Shown: positions 8,803-21,908 of the stretch, in pieces | Numbering within the stretch: position 1 is the stretch's first letter | Layout: each line of letters begins with the position of its first letter | NCBI GenBank assembly: GCA_016872915.1 | Contig: VGYQ01000022.1 | Location: 1 to 34,565 of the forward strand | Reading direction: 5' to 3' | Source of the DNA: Planctomycetota bacterium | Lineage (GTDB): Bacteria; Planctomycetota; Phycisphaerae; Phycisphaerales; SM1A02 | Length of the DNA stretch: 34,565 nucleotides | Made by a program: the position numbers and the translations under genes | Notes under the pieces: model-generated | What the model was told of the DNA's origin: nothing | Database searches by the model: none | Seen by the model: only the letters and a program-made list of their open reading frames with translations

Positions 8803-11800
8803 TCAATCCTCGTCGCCGTCGCTCTCGTCGTCCGAGGACTCCGAATCTTCGGCACTGATGTCCCCTGACTCCACGGCGACTGCAGCCTCCTGAATGGTGG
8901 GTGCAGTCCCGCGGCGATCCGCTCCGAGTTCCTCAGCAGCACGTGCGGCGGAAGCCATTTCCGAGGCCTCGGAGTAGTCGTACTCATAGCCCTCGACGAG
9001 TGGTTTGACGACCATGCTCGTGTAGGCATCGAAGCCCGTTCCCGCAGGAATCAGGTGTCCGAGCAGAACATTCTCCTTCAGTCCGACGAGCGTGTCGACG
9101 GCTCCCTTGAGTGCAGCTTCGGTGAGAACCTTGGTGGTCTCTTGGAAGCTTGCGCCTGAGAGGAAGCTCTCCGACTGCAGCGAGGCTTTGGTGATGCCAA
9201 GCAGCAGGGTTCGCGCGCGTGCTGGCTTCGGCCTGCGCGTCTTCGCGGGGGTCTTCCCCGCAAGTTCCGCTTCGGCGTTCGCCTGCTTTGCTTCGTCCTT
9301 TGTGACGAGCGTTCCTTTGACCAGAGTGGTACCGCCACCATCTTCCACGCGCAGGCACTGCGCGAGTCGATCATTCACTTCGCGGAATACATACCGCTCG
9401 ACCACATCGTTGGGCAGCAGATCGCTGTCTCCAACATCCACGACGCGAACTTTCGCGAGCATCTGCCGCAGCACGACTTCGATGTGCTTGTCGGAAATAG
9501 GCACGCCCTGCGCGCGGTACACATTCTGCACTTCTGTGAGCATGTAGCGGTAGAGCTCATCCTCGCCCTTAATGGCGAGAATTTCAGAGGGGGTCAGTGC
9601 GCCTTCGGTCAGCGGATCACCCGCCTCGATTTCGTCGCCTGAGTGCACGAGCAGGCGCTTGCCTTGCAGCACGTAGTGGTCCTCGGCCAGCTCTTCCTTC
9701 GCACCTTCGGCATGCACGCGGATGGTCATCTTGCCGCGTCGTTCGTTCGGCAGCAGCTCGACGCGCCCTGAGATGCGTGCGAGCACTGCAGGATCGCGCG
9801 GGATCCGCGCCTCGAAGATCTCAGTCACGCGGGGGAGACCACCGACGATGTCGGCCGAGCGCGCCGCACCCTTGGGAGTGAACGCGATGCGCTGACCAGC
9901 TTCAATCTGCTGACCGTCCCGAACTTCGATGTGTGCCTTCGCCGGGAGATGGTGGAGGTCGAGCACCTTGCCGCTTGCATCTTCGATCGTGATGCGCGGA
10001 TGCATTTCACCCTTGTGCTCAATGACGACCATTTCTTCCTTGTTGGCCTTGCGCTCGATGCGCACGGTCTCGCCCTCTTCGATGTCGCGGAACTGAATCT
10101 TTCCGCTCTTCTCGGCGAGAATCGGCGACACATGCACGTCCCATTCGAGGACTGGCTGGCCCTTCTTGACTTCACTTCCTGATGCAACCAGAAGACTGGC
10201 ACCGTAAGGAACCTTGTACTTTTCGAGTTCGCGCCCCTTGGCGTCGAGGACGCGCACTTCGCCAGTCTTTCGCAGCGCGATGCGCTTTGTCCCGTCGCCT
10301 TGGATTGGAACGTCACCGCAGTCCACAAACTCCACGCGACCGGCCTGCGTGACTTTCCACTGGTTCTCCGTTGTGGCGCTGACCGCGATACCACCCGTGT
10401 GGAACGTTCGCATCGTCAACTGAGTGCCTGGTTCGCCGATGGACTGCGCAGCAATGATGCCGACCGCCAGTCCCTCTTCGACCATGCGTCCTGTCGACAT
10501 GTCCATGCCGTAGCAGGTGGCGCAGACGCCACGGGGGGTCAGGCAGGTGAGCGGGCTTCGGACATACACCGTTCGAACGCCCATGTCCTCGATCTGTCGG
10601 GCCTTCTCGAGCGTGATGATCTCATTCTTCGCAACGATCGTCTTGTCGGTGCGCGGATCCACGATGCTTTCGCAACTGGTTCGGCCCTTGATGATGTCGC
10701 GAAGCGGAACGTCAATCTCCTCGCCCTTGTAGATCGCTTCCTTCGCAATGCCCTTGTTCTGACCGCAGTCATGCTCGATGACCACGACGGATTGCGCCAC
10801 GTCACACAGCTTGCGCGTGAGGTAGCCGGAGTCCGCGGTCTTGAGCGCCGTATCGGAGAGTCCCTTGCGCGCGCCGTGCGTGGACGAGAAGTACTCGATC
10901 ACGGACAGTCCTTCACGGAAGTTCGACTTGATCGGCGTTTCCATAATCTCGCCGCTCGGCTTCGCCATCTGTCCGCGCATGCCCGCGAGCTGCTGCATCT
11001 GGGTCTTGTTGCCTCGCGCGCCCGAATCCATGAACATGTACACCGGGTTCATGTATCGAGCATTTCGCGCGGCACCCGATGGCTTGCCCGGCACATTGCC
11101 GGCCACAAGCGCGCTCGATGCGGTCGAAGTGCGTCGGTCGTTCTTCAGCGACTCGAGCACCATTGCGGAAAGTGCATCACGGCACTGCGCCCACGCGTCC
11201 ATCACGCGGTTGCGGCGTTCGTCGTCGGTGGTGTTGCCATCTTCATAGGCCGAACGAGCCAAGTCCACCTTGCGCTGGCTCGCCTCAATGAGGCGTTCCT
11301 TGTCCGCAGGAATGCTGAGGTCGGTGATGCCGAAGGAGAGACCACTGGTGGTGCTCGCCTTGAATCCCGTTTCCTTGAGCGCGTCGAGCAGTTCAATGGT
11401 CGCACCCTTGCCAAGTCGCGCAAAGGTGTCGTCGATGACACGAGCTGCGCCCTTCTTGCCGAGTGCGCAGTTGTAGAAGGGCATGCCATCCGACAAAATC
11501 TGCGAGAACACCACGCGGCCAACGGTCGTGCGAAGACGACGGTTCGCAGGCGTTGCCACGGGAGCGTCGCCAGCGGCTTGAATCACTTCGCTGAATCGCT
11601 CCAGTCGCACCTCGACCCACTCATGAACGCCGATCTTGCCCAGATCATGCGCGAGCATCATTTCCTGCACGCTGCTGAAGGCAGGCACCTTCGCGTTTGC
11701 GGCGGGCTTATCGATGGGCGCTGCAGTCAAGAAGTACACGCCCATCACGATGTCCTGCGATGGACTGACGATGGGATTGCCGTTGGCAGGGGAGAAAATG

Positions 11801-13266
11801 TTGTGCGTGCTCATCATGAGCACCTGCGCCTCCACTTGCGCCTCGACCGAGAGCGGCAAGTGAACTGCCATCTGATCGCCGTCAAAGTCTGCGTTGTAGG
11901 CGGTGCACACGAGCGGGTGCACCTTGATGGCATTGCCTTCCACAAGCACAGGCTCGAACGCCTGAATACCCATGCGGTGGAGCGTGGGCGCTCGATTCAG
12001 GAGCACGGGGTGGTTGCGCGTGACCTGATCCAGGATGTCCCACACTTGGCTGTCGCGCCGCTCGAGCATGCGCTTCGCGCTCTTGATGGTGTCGGCGAGC
12101 CCATGCTCCTTGAGTTTGCGGATGATGAACGGCTGGAAGAGCTCGAGCGCGATCTTCTTGGGAAGACCACACTGCCAGAGCTTCAACTCGGGGCCGACCA
12201 CGATGACCGAGCGAGCCGAGTAATCGACGCGCTTGCCGAGAAGATTCTCACGGAATCGACCCTGCTTGCCCTTGATCATGTCGGTGATCGACTTCAGCGG
12301 GCGATTGCTTGAACCGAGCACCGGTCGACGGCAGCGACCATTGTCGAACAATGCATCCACCGCCTGCTGCAACATGCGCTTCTCGTTGCGGATGATGACC
12401 TCGGGTGCATTGAGATCCATCAGCTTCTTGAGGCGGTTGTTGCGGTTGATGATGCGCCGGTAGAGATCGTTCAGATCGCTTGTCGCAAAGTTTCCGCTCT
12501 GGAGCAGCACAAGCGGACGGAGTTGCGGCGGGATCACGGGCACGACATCGAGCACCATCCACTGTGGGTCGTTCTGCGAACCACGGATCTGCTCCACGAT
12601 CTTCAGTCGCTTGGAAAGATCCTTTGCCTTCTGCTTGCTGCGAGTCTCCGCCAGTTCCGTCCGAACTTCAGTCGCAATGGCATCGAGATCGAGCAGGGCG
12701 GGGGAGAGAAGTTCGCGGATCGCCTCCGCACCCATCATCGCGGTGAACTTCCCCGGATACTTCGTCGAGTAGTCGCGGAACTCATCGTCCGTGAGCACCT
12801 GCTTGAACTCCAGATCTGTCGAACCAGGATCGGTCACAACGTAGTCTTGGAAATAGACGATCTTCTCGATATCGCCGGTGCGCATGCCGAGCAGCGTTCC
12901 GAGGCGACTTGGCAGCGCCTTGAAAAACCAAATGTGAACGGCAGGCGCCGCGAGATTGATGTGCCCCATGCGCTTGCGGCGCACGCGTGAATGGGTGACC
13001 TTCACGCCACAGCGGTCACAGATGATGCCCTTGTACTTCGTGCCCTTGTACTTGCCGCATGCGCACTCGTAGTCCCGCTCTGGACCGAAGATTCGCTCGC
13101 AGAAAAGACCGTCTCGCTCCGGGCGATAGGTGCGATAGTTGATCGTCTCTGGCTTCTTGACCTCGCCGAAACTCCAGCTGCGGATGTCGTTGGGGCTCGC
13201 CAGCTGGATGCGGACGGCGCCGTAATCATTTACGCGGTCAAAAACGCTTTCGGCCATGTTGTTCAT
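8803..13266 (-). CDS. rpoC: DNA-directed RNA polymerase subunit beta'
   Basis: Largest core subunit of RNA polymerase; holds the catalytic Mg and half of the main channel. 1487 residues. The N-terminal zinc-binding cysteines are Cys68, Cys70, Cys83 and Cys86. The active-site NADFDGDQ is at residues 458-465 (bases 11872-11895), preceded by [16 protein letters not shown]. The second zinc site is visible as one Cys in [10 protein letters not shown] plus [17 protein letters not shown]. The trigger-loop region contains [16 protein letters not shown]. The C-terminus ends in an acidic Ser/Asp/Glu tail ([12 protein letters not shown]), a feature outside the conserved core. Start ATG 13266 is used; ATG 13257 is a close alternative. 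It lies 101 bases after rpoB in the standard rpoBC order. Confidence 0.98.
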   Translation of the reverse strand: MNNMAESVFDRVNDYGAVRIQLASPNDIRSWSFGEVKKPETINYRTYRPERDGLFCERIFGPERDYECACGKYKGTKYKGIICDRCGVKVTHSRVRRKRMGHINLAAPAVHIWFFKALPSRLGTLLGMRTGDIEKIVYFQDYVVTDPGSTDLEFKQVLTDDEFRDYSTKYPGKFTAMMGAEAIRELLSPALLDLDAIATEVRTELAETRSKQKAKDLSKRLKIVEQIRGSQNDPQWMVLDVVPVIPPQLRPLVLLQSGNFATSDLNDLYRRIINRNNRLKKLMDLNAPEVIIRNEKRMLQQAVDALFDNGRCRRPVLGSSNRPLKSITDMIKGKQGRFRENLLGKRVDYSARSVIVVGPELKLWQCGLPKKIALELFQPFIIRKLKEHGLADTIKSAKRMLERRDSQVWDILDQVTRNHPVLLNRAPTLHRMGIQAFEPVLVEGNAIKVHPLVCTAYNADFDGDQMAVHLPLSVEAQVEAQVLMMSTHNIFSPANGNPIVSPSQDIVMGVYFLTAAPIDKPAANAKVPAFSSVQEMMLAHDLGKIGVHEWVEVRLERFSEVIQAAGDAPVATPANRRLRTTVGRVVFSQILSDGMPFYNCALGKKGAARVIDDTFARLGKGATIELLDALKETGFKASTTSGLSFGITDLSIPADKERLIEASQRKVDLARSAYEDGNTTDDERRNRVMDAWAQCRDALSAMVLESLKNDRRTSTASSALVAGNVPGKPSGAARNARYMNPVYMFMDSGARGNKTQMQQLAGMRGQMAKPSGEIMETPIKSNFREGLSVIEYFSSTHGARKGLSDTALKTADSGYLTRKLCDVAQSVVVIEHDCGQNKGIAKEAIYKGEEIDVPLRDIIKGRTSCESIVDPRTDKTIVAKNEIITLEKARQIEDMGVRTVYVRSPLTCLTPRGVCATCYGMDMSTGRMVEEGLAVGIIAAQSIGEPGTQLTMRTFHTGGIAVSATTENQWKVTQAGRVEFVDCGDVPIQGDGTKRIALRKTGEVRVLDAKGRELEKYKVPYGASLLVASGSEVKKGQPVLEWDVHVSPILAEKSGKIQFRDIEEGETVRIERKANKEEMVVIEHKGEMHPRITIEDASGKVLDLHHLPAKAHIEVRDGQQIEAGQRIAFTPKGAARSADIVGGLPRVTEIFEARIPRDPAVLARISGRVELLPNERRGKMTIRVHAEGAKEELAEDHYVLQGKRLLVHSGDEIEAGDPLTEGALTPSEILAIKGEDELYRYMLTEVQNVYRAQGVPISDKHIEVVLRQMLAKVRVVDVGDSDLLPNDVVERYVFREVNDRLAQCLRVEDGGGTTLVKGTLVTKDEAKQANAEAELAGKTPAKTRRPKPARARTLLLGITKASLQSESFLSGASFQETTKVLTEAALKGAVDTLVGLKENVLLGHLIPAGTGFDAYTSMVVKPLVEGYEYDYSEASEMASAARAAEELGADRRGTAPTIQEAAVAVESGDISAEDSESSDDESDGDED

Positions 13267-13367
13267 GGTGTGTCTCTCAAATCTGCGGTCGGTGTCGGAT
13301 CAGATCAGTAAAGAGTCGGGGGAGTCGTTGGTCGTTGAAAACAGGAGTGGGTGCTTGGAAAGGGCCG

Positions 13368-17192
<3,825 letters not shown>

Positions 17193-17342
17193 GTTCACCT
17201 CAAAGGAGTCTCGCTCGGATCGCACACGCACGCGTTCCATCGGGACCCTTCACGGAGGCAGGACGACAGCATGGCACAAGGCCATTTCCATCGTTGTTCG
17301 CCTCTGAAAAGTGCACCTGCCTGAACGCGCGCCAAGTCCCGA

Positions 17343-17372
17343 AGAGTAGCAAGACTGCCGTTCTTTGCGCAA
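17343..17372 (-). promoter_or_regulatory. Candidate promoter for rpoBC
   Basis: On the minus strand a TTGCGC (17372-17367) is followed after 18 bases by TACTCT (17348-17343), which is preceded by TGC in extended -10 fashion. This would give an RNA leader of about 140 bases before rpoB. The hexamers are weak matches to the sigma-70 consensus, but the arrangement closely resembles the one before rplK, which raises its credibility. Confidence 0.35.
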
Positions 17373-17502
17373 GGGGCGCGATCTCAAATTTCTTTCAAGA
17401 TTTTTGGCGCGTTGCCCTGCACATGATGGGCAGTCCGCTATGCAAACGCAAAGCGGGCTTTGGGGTGGCGATCGTGATCGCTAGGCGTTCGGCGCAAAAG
17501 GA

Positions 17503-17532
17503 CAACGGACCCCACCGAAGTGGGGTCCGTTG
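17503..17532 (-). terminator. UUCG-capped hairpin between rplL and rpoB, terminator or attenuator
   Basis: On the minus strand a perfect 13-bp GC-rich stem closes on a TTCG tetraloop (arms 17503-17515 and 17520-17532). It is followed downstream by TCCTTTTG, a short and imperfect U-tract. It sits about 100 bases after the rplL stop and 310 bases before rpoB. The weak U-tract suits partial termination rather than a full stop, which would set the ratio of ribosomal protein to polymerase transcripts. An RNase processing site is the alternative reading. Confidence 0.7.
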
Positions 17533-17610
17533 GATGTGCTCCTTCATCTGACTCTCGGCGACTCTCCTTCCTGACGCATGCGGAGTGCATGCGCGTCGAG
17601 GAGACCCGCC

Positions 17611-17628
17611 TCGGGCCTGCCGGCCCGA
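17611..17628 (-). other. Short hairpin directly after rplL
   Basis: A perfect 7-bp stem (17611-17617 with 17622-17628) with a four-base loop lies seven bases beyond the rplL stop on the transcribed strand. No U-tract follows. It may protect the 3' end or pause the polymerase before the larger hairpin at 17503-17532; both roles are inferred. Confidence 0.4.
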
Positions 17629-17634
17629 CCAGGA

Positions 17635-18039
17635 TCACTTGAGGGTGACCTTGGCTCCAGCTGCCTCGAGTGCAGCCTTGAGCTTCTCTGCCTCTTCCTT
17701 GGGGATGTTCTCCTTCACAGGCTTCGGCGCGCCGTCGACCAAGTCCTTCGCTTCCTTCAGACCGAGTCCCGTTGCTTCGCGCACAACCTTGATCACATTG
17801 ATCTTGCTTGCGCCAGAGTTCTCGAGCACGACCGTGAACTCGGTCTGCTCTGCGGCAGCGGCAGCACCGCCACCTGCATTGCCTGCAGCGGCAACCATCA
17901 CGGCGCCACCAGCAGCGGGCTCGATGCCGTACTTGTCCTTCATGTAATCCGCCAACTCCACGGCCTCCTTGAGGGTGAGTCCGGCGATGGAGTCGCCGAG
18001 TGTGGAAATCTTCGCTTCGTAGGTCTTTGCATCTGACAT
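17635..18039 (-). CDS. rplL: 50S ribosomal protein L7/L12
   Basis: Stalk protein of the large ribosomal subunit, present as dimers bound to L10, which recruits translation GTPases. 134 residues, slightly longer than the usual ~120-128. The N-terminal dimerisation domain ([22 protein letters not shown]) is followed by an Ala/Gly-rich hinge at about residues 43-63. The C-terminal domain is [43 protein letters not shown], which is canonical. Start ATG 18039 has a strong AGGAG seven bases upstream, in keeping with its multi-copy stoichiometry. A 102-base gap separates it from rplJ and holds only small potential stems. Confidence 0.98.
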   Translation of the reverse strand: MSDAKTYEAKISTLGDSIAGLTLKEAVELADYMKDKYGIEPAAGGAVMVAAAGNAGGGAAAAAEQTEFTVVLENSGASKINVIKVVREATGLGLKEAKDLVDGAPKPVKENIPKEEAEKLKAALEAAGAKVTLK

Positions 18040-18141
18040 GTTGAAACTCCTAAGTGTGAATGCTTCCCAGAGGCAGCACCACGAGGTGCCATTTCATCCC
18101 CGAAGGGACCAGTGGGAACGCGTTTGGGATCCTGATTTGGT

Positions 18142-18687
18142 TCAGCCTGCCTTGGCGATGGTCTCGCCCTTCTCTAGACGCTCCTGAACTTGTTTGACGA
18201 TGCCGAGCACTCGCTTGCCGGGCGACACGACGCTGCCGACCACTTTGCGAGCGGGCGAGAGGATGAGCGCGACAAACTGCGACTGCGCCTCTTCGAGGGT
18301 GGGGAACTTGCTCAGGCGCTTCACGCCTTCTGCCCCTTCGAACCACGCGCCATCGATGCATGCACCCATGAGCGAGAGCTGTTCGTTCGTCTCGGCGGTC
18401 TTGACCAGTTCGCGCGCAATCGTCACGACACTCGTCTGTCCGTACACGATGGCGCGGGGGCCTTTGAGTCCTGGGTTGAGTGCCTCCAGCGGCGTCCCTG
18501 CGAATGCGCGCTTGGCGAGCGAGTTCTTCACGACGGTCACGCGCACGCTGCTCGAGCGGAGCTGCGAGCGGAGTTGCGTGTTCGCACGCGCAGGCATGCC
18601 GCGCAGTTCAACGAGCACCGCTCCTTCGACCTGCTCGAAACGCTTGCGGTACTCCGAAACGATCATGTTCTTGATTGGCTTGCTCAT
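18142..18687 (-). CDS. rplJ: 50S ribosomal protein L10
   Basis: Base of the ribosomal stalk; binds 23S rRNA and the L7/L12 dimers. 181 residues from ATG 18687, chosen for AAGGA just upstream and the family-typical opening MSKPIKNMIVSEYRKRFEQVEGAVLVELRGM. The open frame begins 14 codons earlier, overlapping the end of rplA, which is unlikely to be used. Conserved elements include RVTVVKNSLAKRAF and the GPRAIVYGQ strand. The C-terminal helix (RVLGIVKQVQERLEKGETIA) is the L12 docking helix. In many bacteria L10 represses its own operon through a leader RNA. Only 31 bases separate it from rplA here, so a large L10 leader would have to lie inside rplA. Confidence 0.97.
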   Translation of the reverse strand: MSKPIKNMIVSEYRKRFEQVEGAVLVELRGMPARANTQLRSQLRSSSVRVTVVKNSLAKRAFAGTPLEALNPGLKGPRAIVYGQTSVVTIARELVKTAETNEQLSLMGACIDGAWFEGAEGVKRLSKFPTLEEAQSQFVALILSPARKVVGSVVSPGKRVLGIVKQVQERLEKGETIAKAG

Positions 18688-18718
18688 GGGAAGTCCTTGG
18701 TCTTCGTTCGCTTCGGGA

Positions 18719-19429
18719 TTAGACGGCAACGGGAACGCCGGGGCTCATCGAGGCGCTGATGACGCACCGACGGATGTAGGTGCCTTTGGCCGAGGAAGGC
18801 CGTGCCTTTTCGATGACACCGATGAAATGCTGGATGTTGGCGATCAGATCCGAGTCATCGAACGACATCTTGCCGACGACACAGTGCACATTGCCGCCCT
18901 CGTCGTTTCGGTACTCGACCTTGCCTGCCGCGTACTCGCGCACCGCGGTGGCGACATCGGGAGTGACGGTGCCCGCCTTGGGTGAAGGCATCAGCCCCTT
19001 GGGCCCGAGCACCTTTCCGAGTTTGCTGACCACGCGCATCATGTCAGGGCTTGCGACGGCGACATCAAAGTCCATCCATCCGCCTTCGATGCGAGCCACG
19101 AGGTCATCGCCGCCTGCTTCCACCGCACCAGCCGCCTTTGCTGCTGCAATCTTGTCACTACCGCAGAAGCACACCACGCGCGCTGTCTTCCCGACGCCCT
19201 TCGGGAAGGAGATCGCGCCGCGAAGTGCCTGATCGGCCGCCTTCGGATCGATGCCGAGGTGCACGACAATGTTCACCGTCTGATCGAACTTCGGAGCCTT
19301 GTACTTGCGAAGCGCGGCGATCGCAGCCGATGGCGACTGCGGTTCGGTGATGCGCCCCTCCATGTTCTTGCGGACGCGCTTGCTGTGTCCGATGACGCGT
19401 GCTCGTGCGTTGGGTGTTCGAAGTGCCAT
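18719..19429 (-). CDS. rplA: 50S ribosomal protein L1
   Basis: Protein of the mobile L1 stalk at the E-site side of the large subunit. 236 residues, normal length. Typical motifs are AIAALRKYKAPKFDQTVNIVVHLGIDPKAADQALRG, LPKG-like FPKGVGKTARV, and the signature DMMRVVSKLGKVLGPKGLMPSPKAGTVTPDV, followed by KVEYRNDEGGNVH. It starts four bases after the rplK stop and is clearly co-transcribed. The C-terminus (SMSPGVPVAV) matches the family's ending. Confidence 0.98.
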   Translation of the reverse strand: MALRTPNARARVIGHSKRVRKNMEGRITEPQSPSAAIAALRKYKAPKFDQTVNIVVHLGIDPKAADQALRGAISFPKGVGKTARVVCFCGSDKIAAAKAAGAVEAGGDDLVARIEGGWMDFDVAVASPDMMRVVSKLGKVLGPKGLMPSPKAGTVTPDVATAVREYAAGKVEYRNDEGGNVHCVVGKMSFDDSDLIANIQHFIGVIEKARPSSAKGTYIRRCVISASMSPGVPVAV

Positions 19430-19433
19430 GGGT

Positions 19434-19859
19434 TCAGCCCTCCACCGTCACGCCCATCGAGCGGGCAGTTCCTGCGATCACGCGCATGGCAGCCTCGACA
19501 CTGCCGGCGTTCAAGTCCTTCATCTTGTCCTCCGCGATCTTGCGAAGTTGCGCTTGGGTCAACTTGCCGACCTTCTCGGAGTTCGGCTTGCCCGAACCCT
19601 TCTCGATCTTCAATGCCGACGCGATCAGCACGGAAGATGGTGAACTCTTGATTTCGAGATCGAAGGTGCGGTCTGCGTAGACCGTGACGACGCAGCCAAC
19701 GACGCGGCCGTTGAACTCACGCGTGGCGTCGTTGAACTTCTGAATGAATTGTCCAGGATTGACGCCGTTGGCGCCGAGGACAGGTCCGAGCGGGGGAGCC
19801 GGAGTTGCCTTGCCACCCGGGGCAAGGATCTTGAACTGCTTTTGGATCTTCTTGGCCAT
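19434..19859 (-). CDS. rplK: 50S ribosomal protein L11
   Basis: Protein of the GTPase-associated centre; binds 23S rRNA and is needed for RelA signalling. 141 residues from ATG 19859, with GGGAGG eight bases upstream. The open frame reaches 74 codons further but the real start is clear from MAKKIQKQFKILAPGGKATPAPPLGPVLGANGVN, the L11 N-terminal signature. The C-terminus has AGTARSMGVTVEG. It is the first gene of this ribosomal operon here. The usual upstream pair secE-nusG is absent, and tyrS lies divergently instead. Confidence 0.98.
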   Translation of the reverse strand: MAKKIQKQFKILAPGGKATPAPPLGPVLGANGVNPGQFIQKFNDATREFNGRVVGCVVTVYADRTFDLEIKSSPSSVLIASALKIEKGSGKPNSEKVGKLTQAQLRKIAEDKMKDLNAGSVEAAMRVIAGTARSMGVTVEG

Positions 19860-19963
19860 GTCTGGAACCTCCCACCTGGCGTGCCCCAACGGGGGGCGGA
19901 GCCGGCCCAGCCAAGGTCCGGCGCGCGCAAGTAGTGCGTACGGTCTGGGATGTCGAGCCGCAC

Positions 19964-19992
19964 AGCGTAGCAGGGCCGCCGAGTGAACGCAA
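19964..19992 (-). promoter_or_regulatory. Candidate promoter for the rplK-rplA-rplJ-rplL operon
   Basis: On the minus strand TTGCGT (19992-19987) is followed after 17 bases by TACGCT (19969-19964), which is preceded by TGC as an extended -10. It would give a leader of about 100 bases before rplK. The gap to tyrS (19860-20052) must hold the promoters of both divergent units. This is the best candidate on the rplK side and resembles the candidate upstream of rpoB. Confidence 0.4.
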
Positions 19993-20052
19993 GGCACGGT
20001 CCAAGTCAGCCGCGCCCAAAGCCTCTTCCACTTATAGGATGCGGCACCCCCT

Positions 20053-21333
20053 ATGGCGACGGATTTTCTCAGCGAACTCACTTGGCGCGGGCTGCTGCAT
20101 CAGACCACATCGCCTCTCCTTCAGGGGCATCTGCTTTCGGCGGCGCGTTTGGGGTACTGCGGGTTTGACCCGACCAGCGACAGTCTGACCGTCGGCAATC
20201 TCGTGCCGCTGTTGATTTTGGCGCGATGGCAGCAGGCTGGGCATCGACCCTTGGTGGTGATGGGTGGAGCGACCGGATTGATCGGCGATCCGAGCGGCAA
20301 GACATCCGAGCGTCAACTCCTGAGCGCCGAGCGCGTGCTGCACAACATCTCGCAGCAGCGTCCGGTCTTTACTCGTCTCCTGGATTTCTCCGGCAAGCAT
20401 GCGGCGAGCATCGTGGACAATGCCGATTGGCTCCTGCGGCTTGGCTACATCGACGTCCTGCGCGAAGTGGGCAAGCACTTTTCGGTGAATCAGATGATTG
20501 CGCGCGACTCTGTCTCGGTGCGACTCAACGAGCGCGAGCAGGGCATCTCGTACACCGAGTTCAGTTACATGGTGCTGCAGGCGTATGACTTCCTTCACCT
20601 TCAGCGCACCGCGGGATGCACCGTCCAGATCGGCGGCGCGGATCAGTGGGGAAACATTTGTTCCGGTATTGATTTGATCCGCCGCATCAGTGGCAGCGAT
20701 GCGTTTGGCATCACCAGTCAACTCGTCACCAAGTCCGATGGCACCAAGATCGGCAAGACGGAGAGTGGTGCGGTCTACCTGAATGCCGCGCGCACGAGTC
20801 CCTACCGCTTTCATCAGTACTGGCTGCAGAGTGCCGACAACGATGTTGGGAAGTTCCTACGGTGGTTCACCTTCCTCACCAAAGCGCGTATTGAGGCGAT
20901 CGAAGCCGAACATGCGGCGAACCCGGGTGCGCGCGGAGCACAGCGAGTGCTCGCCGATGAAGTCACACAGTTGATTCACGGCGCGGAAGAGACACAGCGT
21001 GCCAACGCCTGTGCGGCCGCACTTTTTGCCGGCGACATTCGTTCTCTCGATGGACGATCAGCGGCTGACGTGGCTGCAGACCTTCCAGGCTTGCGTGCGC
21101 CGCGCGGCACGCTCCCCGCCGAGGGGCGTGCGCTGCTCGATCTGCTCGTGGAAACGCAACTCGCCGCGAGCAAGCGCGAGGCGCGTGAGTTCCTAGAGTC
21201 CGGTGCAGTACAGGTGAACGGCGAGCGTGCGGCACTCGACAGCAAGGTCACCGCGCAAGGGTTGCTCCATGGCAGTTATGCGTTTATCCGCAGAGGAAAG
21301 CGGCAGTGGGCGGTCGCCGAGTTCACCGCATGA
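20053..21333 (+). CDS. tyrS: Tyrosyl-tRNA synthetase (TVGN instead of HIGH)
   Basis: Class I synthetase charging tRNA-Tyr. 426 residues. The Rossmann core has YCGFDPTSDSL, GGATGLIGDPSGKTSERQ, HFSVNQMI and GGADQWGNI. KIGKT (residues 232-236) is the KMSKS-loop equivalent of KFGKT in Bacillus TyrRS. The HIGH equivalent is Thr46-Val-Gly-Asn49, so both signature histidines are replaced. A C-terminal S4-like RNA-binding domain follows (LLVETQLAASKREAREFLESGAVQVNG). All other active-site blocks are intact, so a functional enzyme is expected. No Shine-Dalgarno is visible before ATG 20053, so translation may be leaderless or start from a very short leader. Divergent from rplK. Confidence 0.95.
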   Translation: MATDFLSELTWRGLLHQTTSPLLQGHLLSAARLGYCGFDPTSDSLTVGNLVPLLILARWQQAGHRPLVVMGGATGLIGDPSGKTSERQLLSAERVLHNISQQRPVFTRLLDFSGKHAASIVDNADWLLRLGYIDVLREVGKHFSVNQMIARDSVSVRLNEREQGISYTEFSYMVLQAYDFLHLQRTAGCTVQIGGADQWGNICSGIDLIRRISGSDAFGITSQLVTKSDGTKIGKTESGAVYLNAARTSPYRFHQYWLQSADNDVGKFLRWFTFLTKARIEAIEAEHAANPGARGAQRVLADEVTQLIHGAEETQRANACAAALFAGDIRSLDGRSAADVAADLPGLRAPRGTLPAEGRALLDLLVETQLAASKREAREFLESGAVQVNGERAALDSKVTAQGLLHGSYAFIRRGKRQWAVAEFTA

Positions 21334-21377
21334 GTGCTGCCAGCGTGCCGGAGTGTGTGCGCGGTTAGGATCGCATC

Positions 21378-21908
21378 ATGGCAGGGACAGCCGACACCTT
21401 CGATCTTGGACGCTTCAGTGGTCAATGCGCGCACACGGGCAACGTGATCGCAGCGGGGGATGTCTTCATCGCTGCGCTTGTCGAGGGTGCGGACGAAACA
21501 GGCAAGCCGATGTTGCGGCGCGCTGATGTTTCTCACGGGGCGTGGGAGTCCGGTGCTCGCCCGGAACGCCTCATGTGTTTCTGGCGTTCGACTGCTCCGC
21601 AGGCGGGTGAACGCCGCACCATGCTCGTGGATGACGAGACGCTGCTGGAGATGGTGCAGCGCGACGAAGCCGATGCGGATCCTCGGCGGCGCGCGTTCCG
21701 CTGGATCCTTGCACTCGTGCTGCTTCGTCGCAAGCTGCTTCGGCTCGAGGGGATCACGCAGGAGCATGGCGCCGAGACATGGTCTTTTCTGCGTCGCGGC
21801 GCAGTCGAAGGCGAGGCACCACTGCACATTGTCAATCCAAAGATCCGCGACGAGGAAGTCAGCGAACTTTCGGAGCAACTTGGTGCGATTCTCCGAGCGG
21901 ATGTGTAA
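21378..21908 (+). CDS. Unrecognised small soluble protein in the tyrS-lipoprotein interval
   Basis: 176 residues with no signal peptide. I do not recognise a named family. The N-terminus has FSGQCAHTGNVIAAGDVFIAALVE, a pattern like proteins that open with a C-x-x-TG...G loop and beta strands. A strand-rich LMCFWRSTAP segment follows, then an Arg/Leu-rich helix (RWILALVLLRRKLLRLEG). That helix is hydrophobic but heavily charged and so unlikely to span a membrane. ATG 21378 has AGGA seven bases upstream. The stop overlaps the start of the following lipoprotein gene by eight bases, suggesting co-translation and a shared role with it. Confidence 0.75.
   Translation: MAGTADTFDLGRFSGQCAHTGNVIAAGDVFIAALVEGADETGKPMLRRADVSHGAWESGARPERLMCFWRSTAPQAGERRTMLVDDETLLEMVQRDEADADPRRRAFRWILALVLLRRKLLRLEGITQEHGAETWSFLRRGAVEGEAPLHIVNPKIRDEEVSELSEQLGAILRADV

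Larger units (their letters stand above)
17193..17634. other. Long rplL-rpoB intergenic region
   Basis: This is the longest non-coding stretch in the window and has no credible reading frame. On the minus strand, in transcription order, it holds a 7-bp hairpin directly after the rplL stop (17611-17628) and a 13-bp UUCG hairpin (17503-17532). These are followed by an A/T-richer stretch and a promoter-like pair at about 17372-17343. The layout suggests partial termination after the ribosomal protein genes and separate initiation for rpoBC, as is known for the L7/L12-beta interval of E. coli. Here it is inferred from sequence only. Confidence 0.6.

Noticed and set aside
10300-12312. 670-codon open frame on the plus strand inside rpoC
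   Set aside because: Antisense shadow of a universally conserved gene; the product has biased His/Arg/Leu composition and no recognisable fold.
18040-18141. Hairpins in the rplJ-rplL gap as a terminator or L10-binding leader
   Set aside because: The stems are only four to five base pairs with no U-tract, and the position does not match a known L10 leader.
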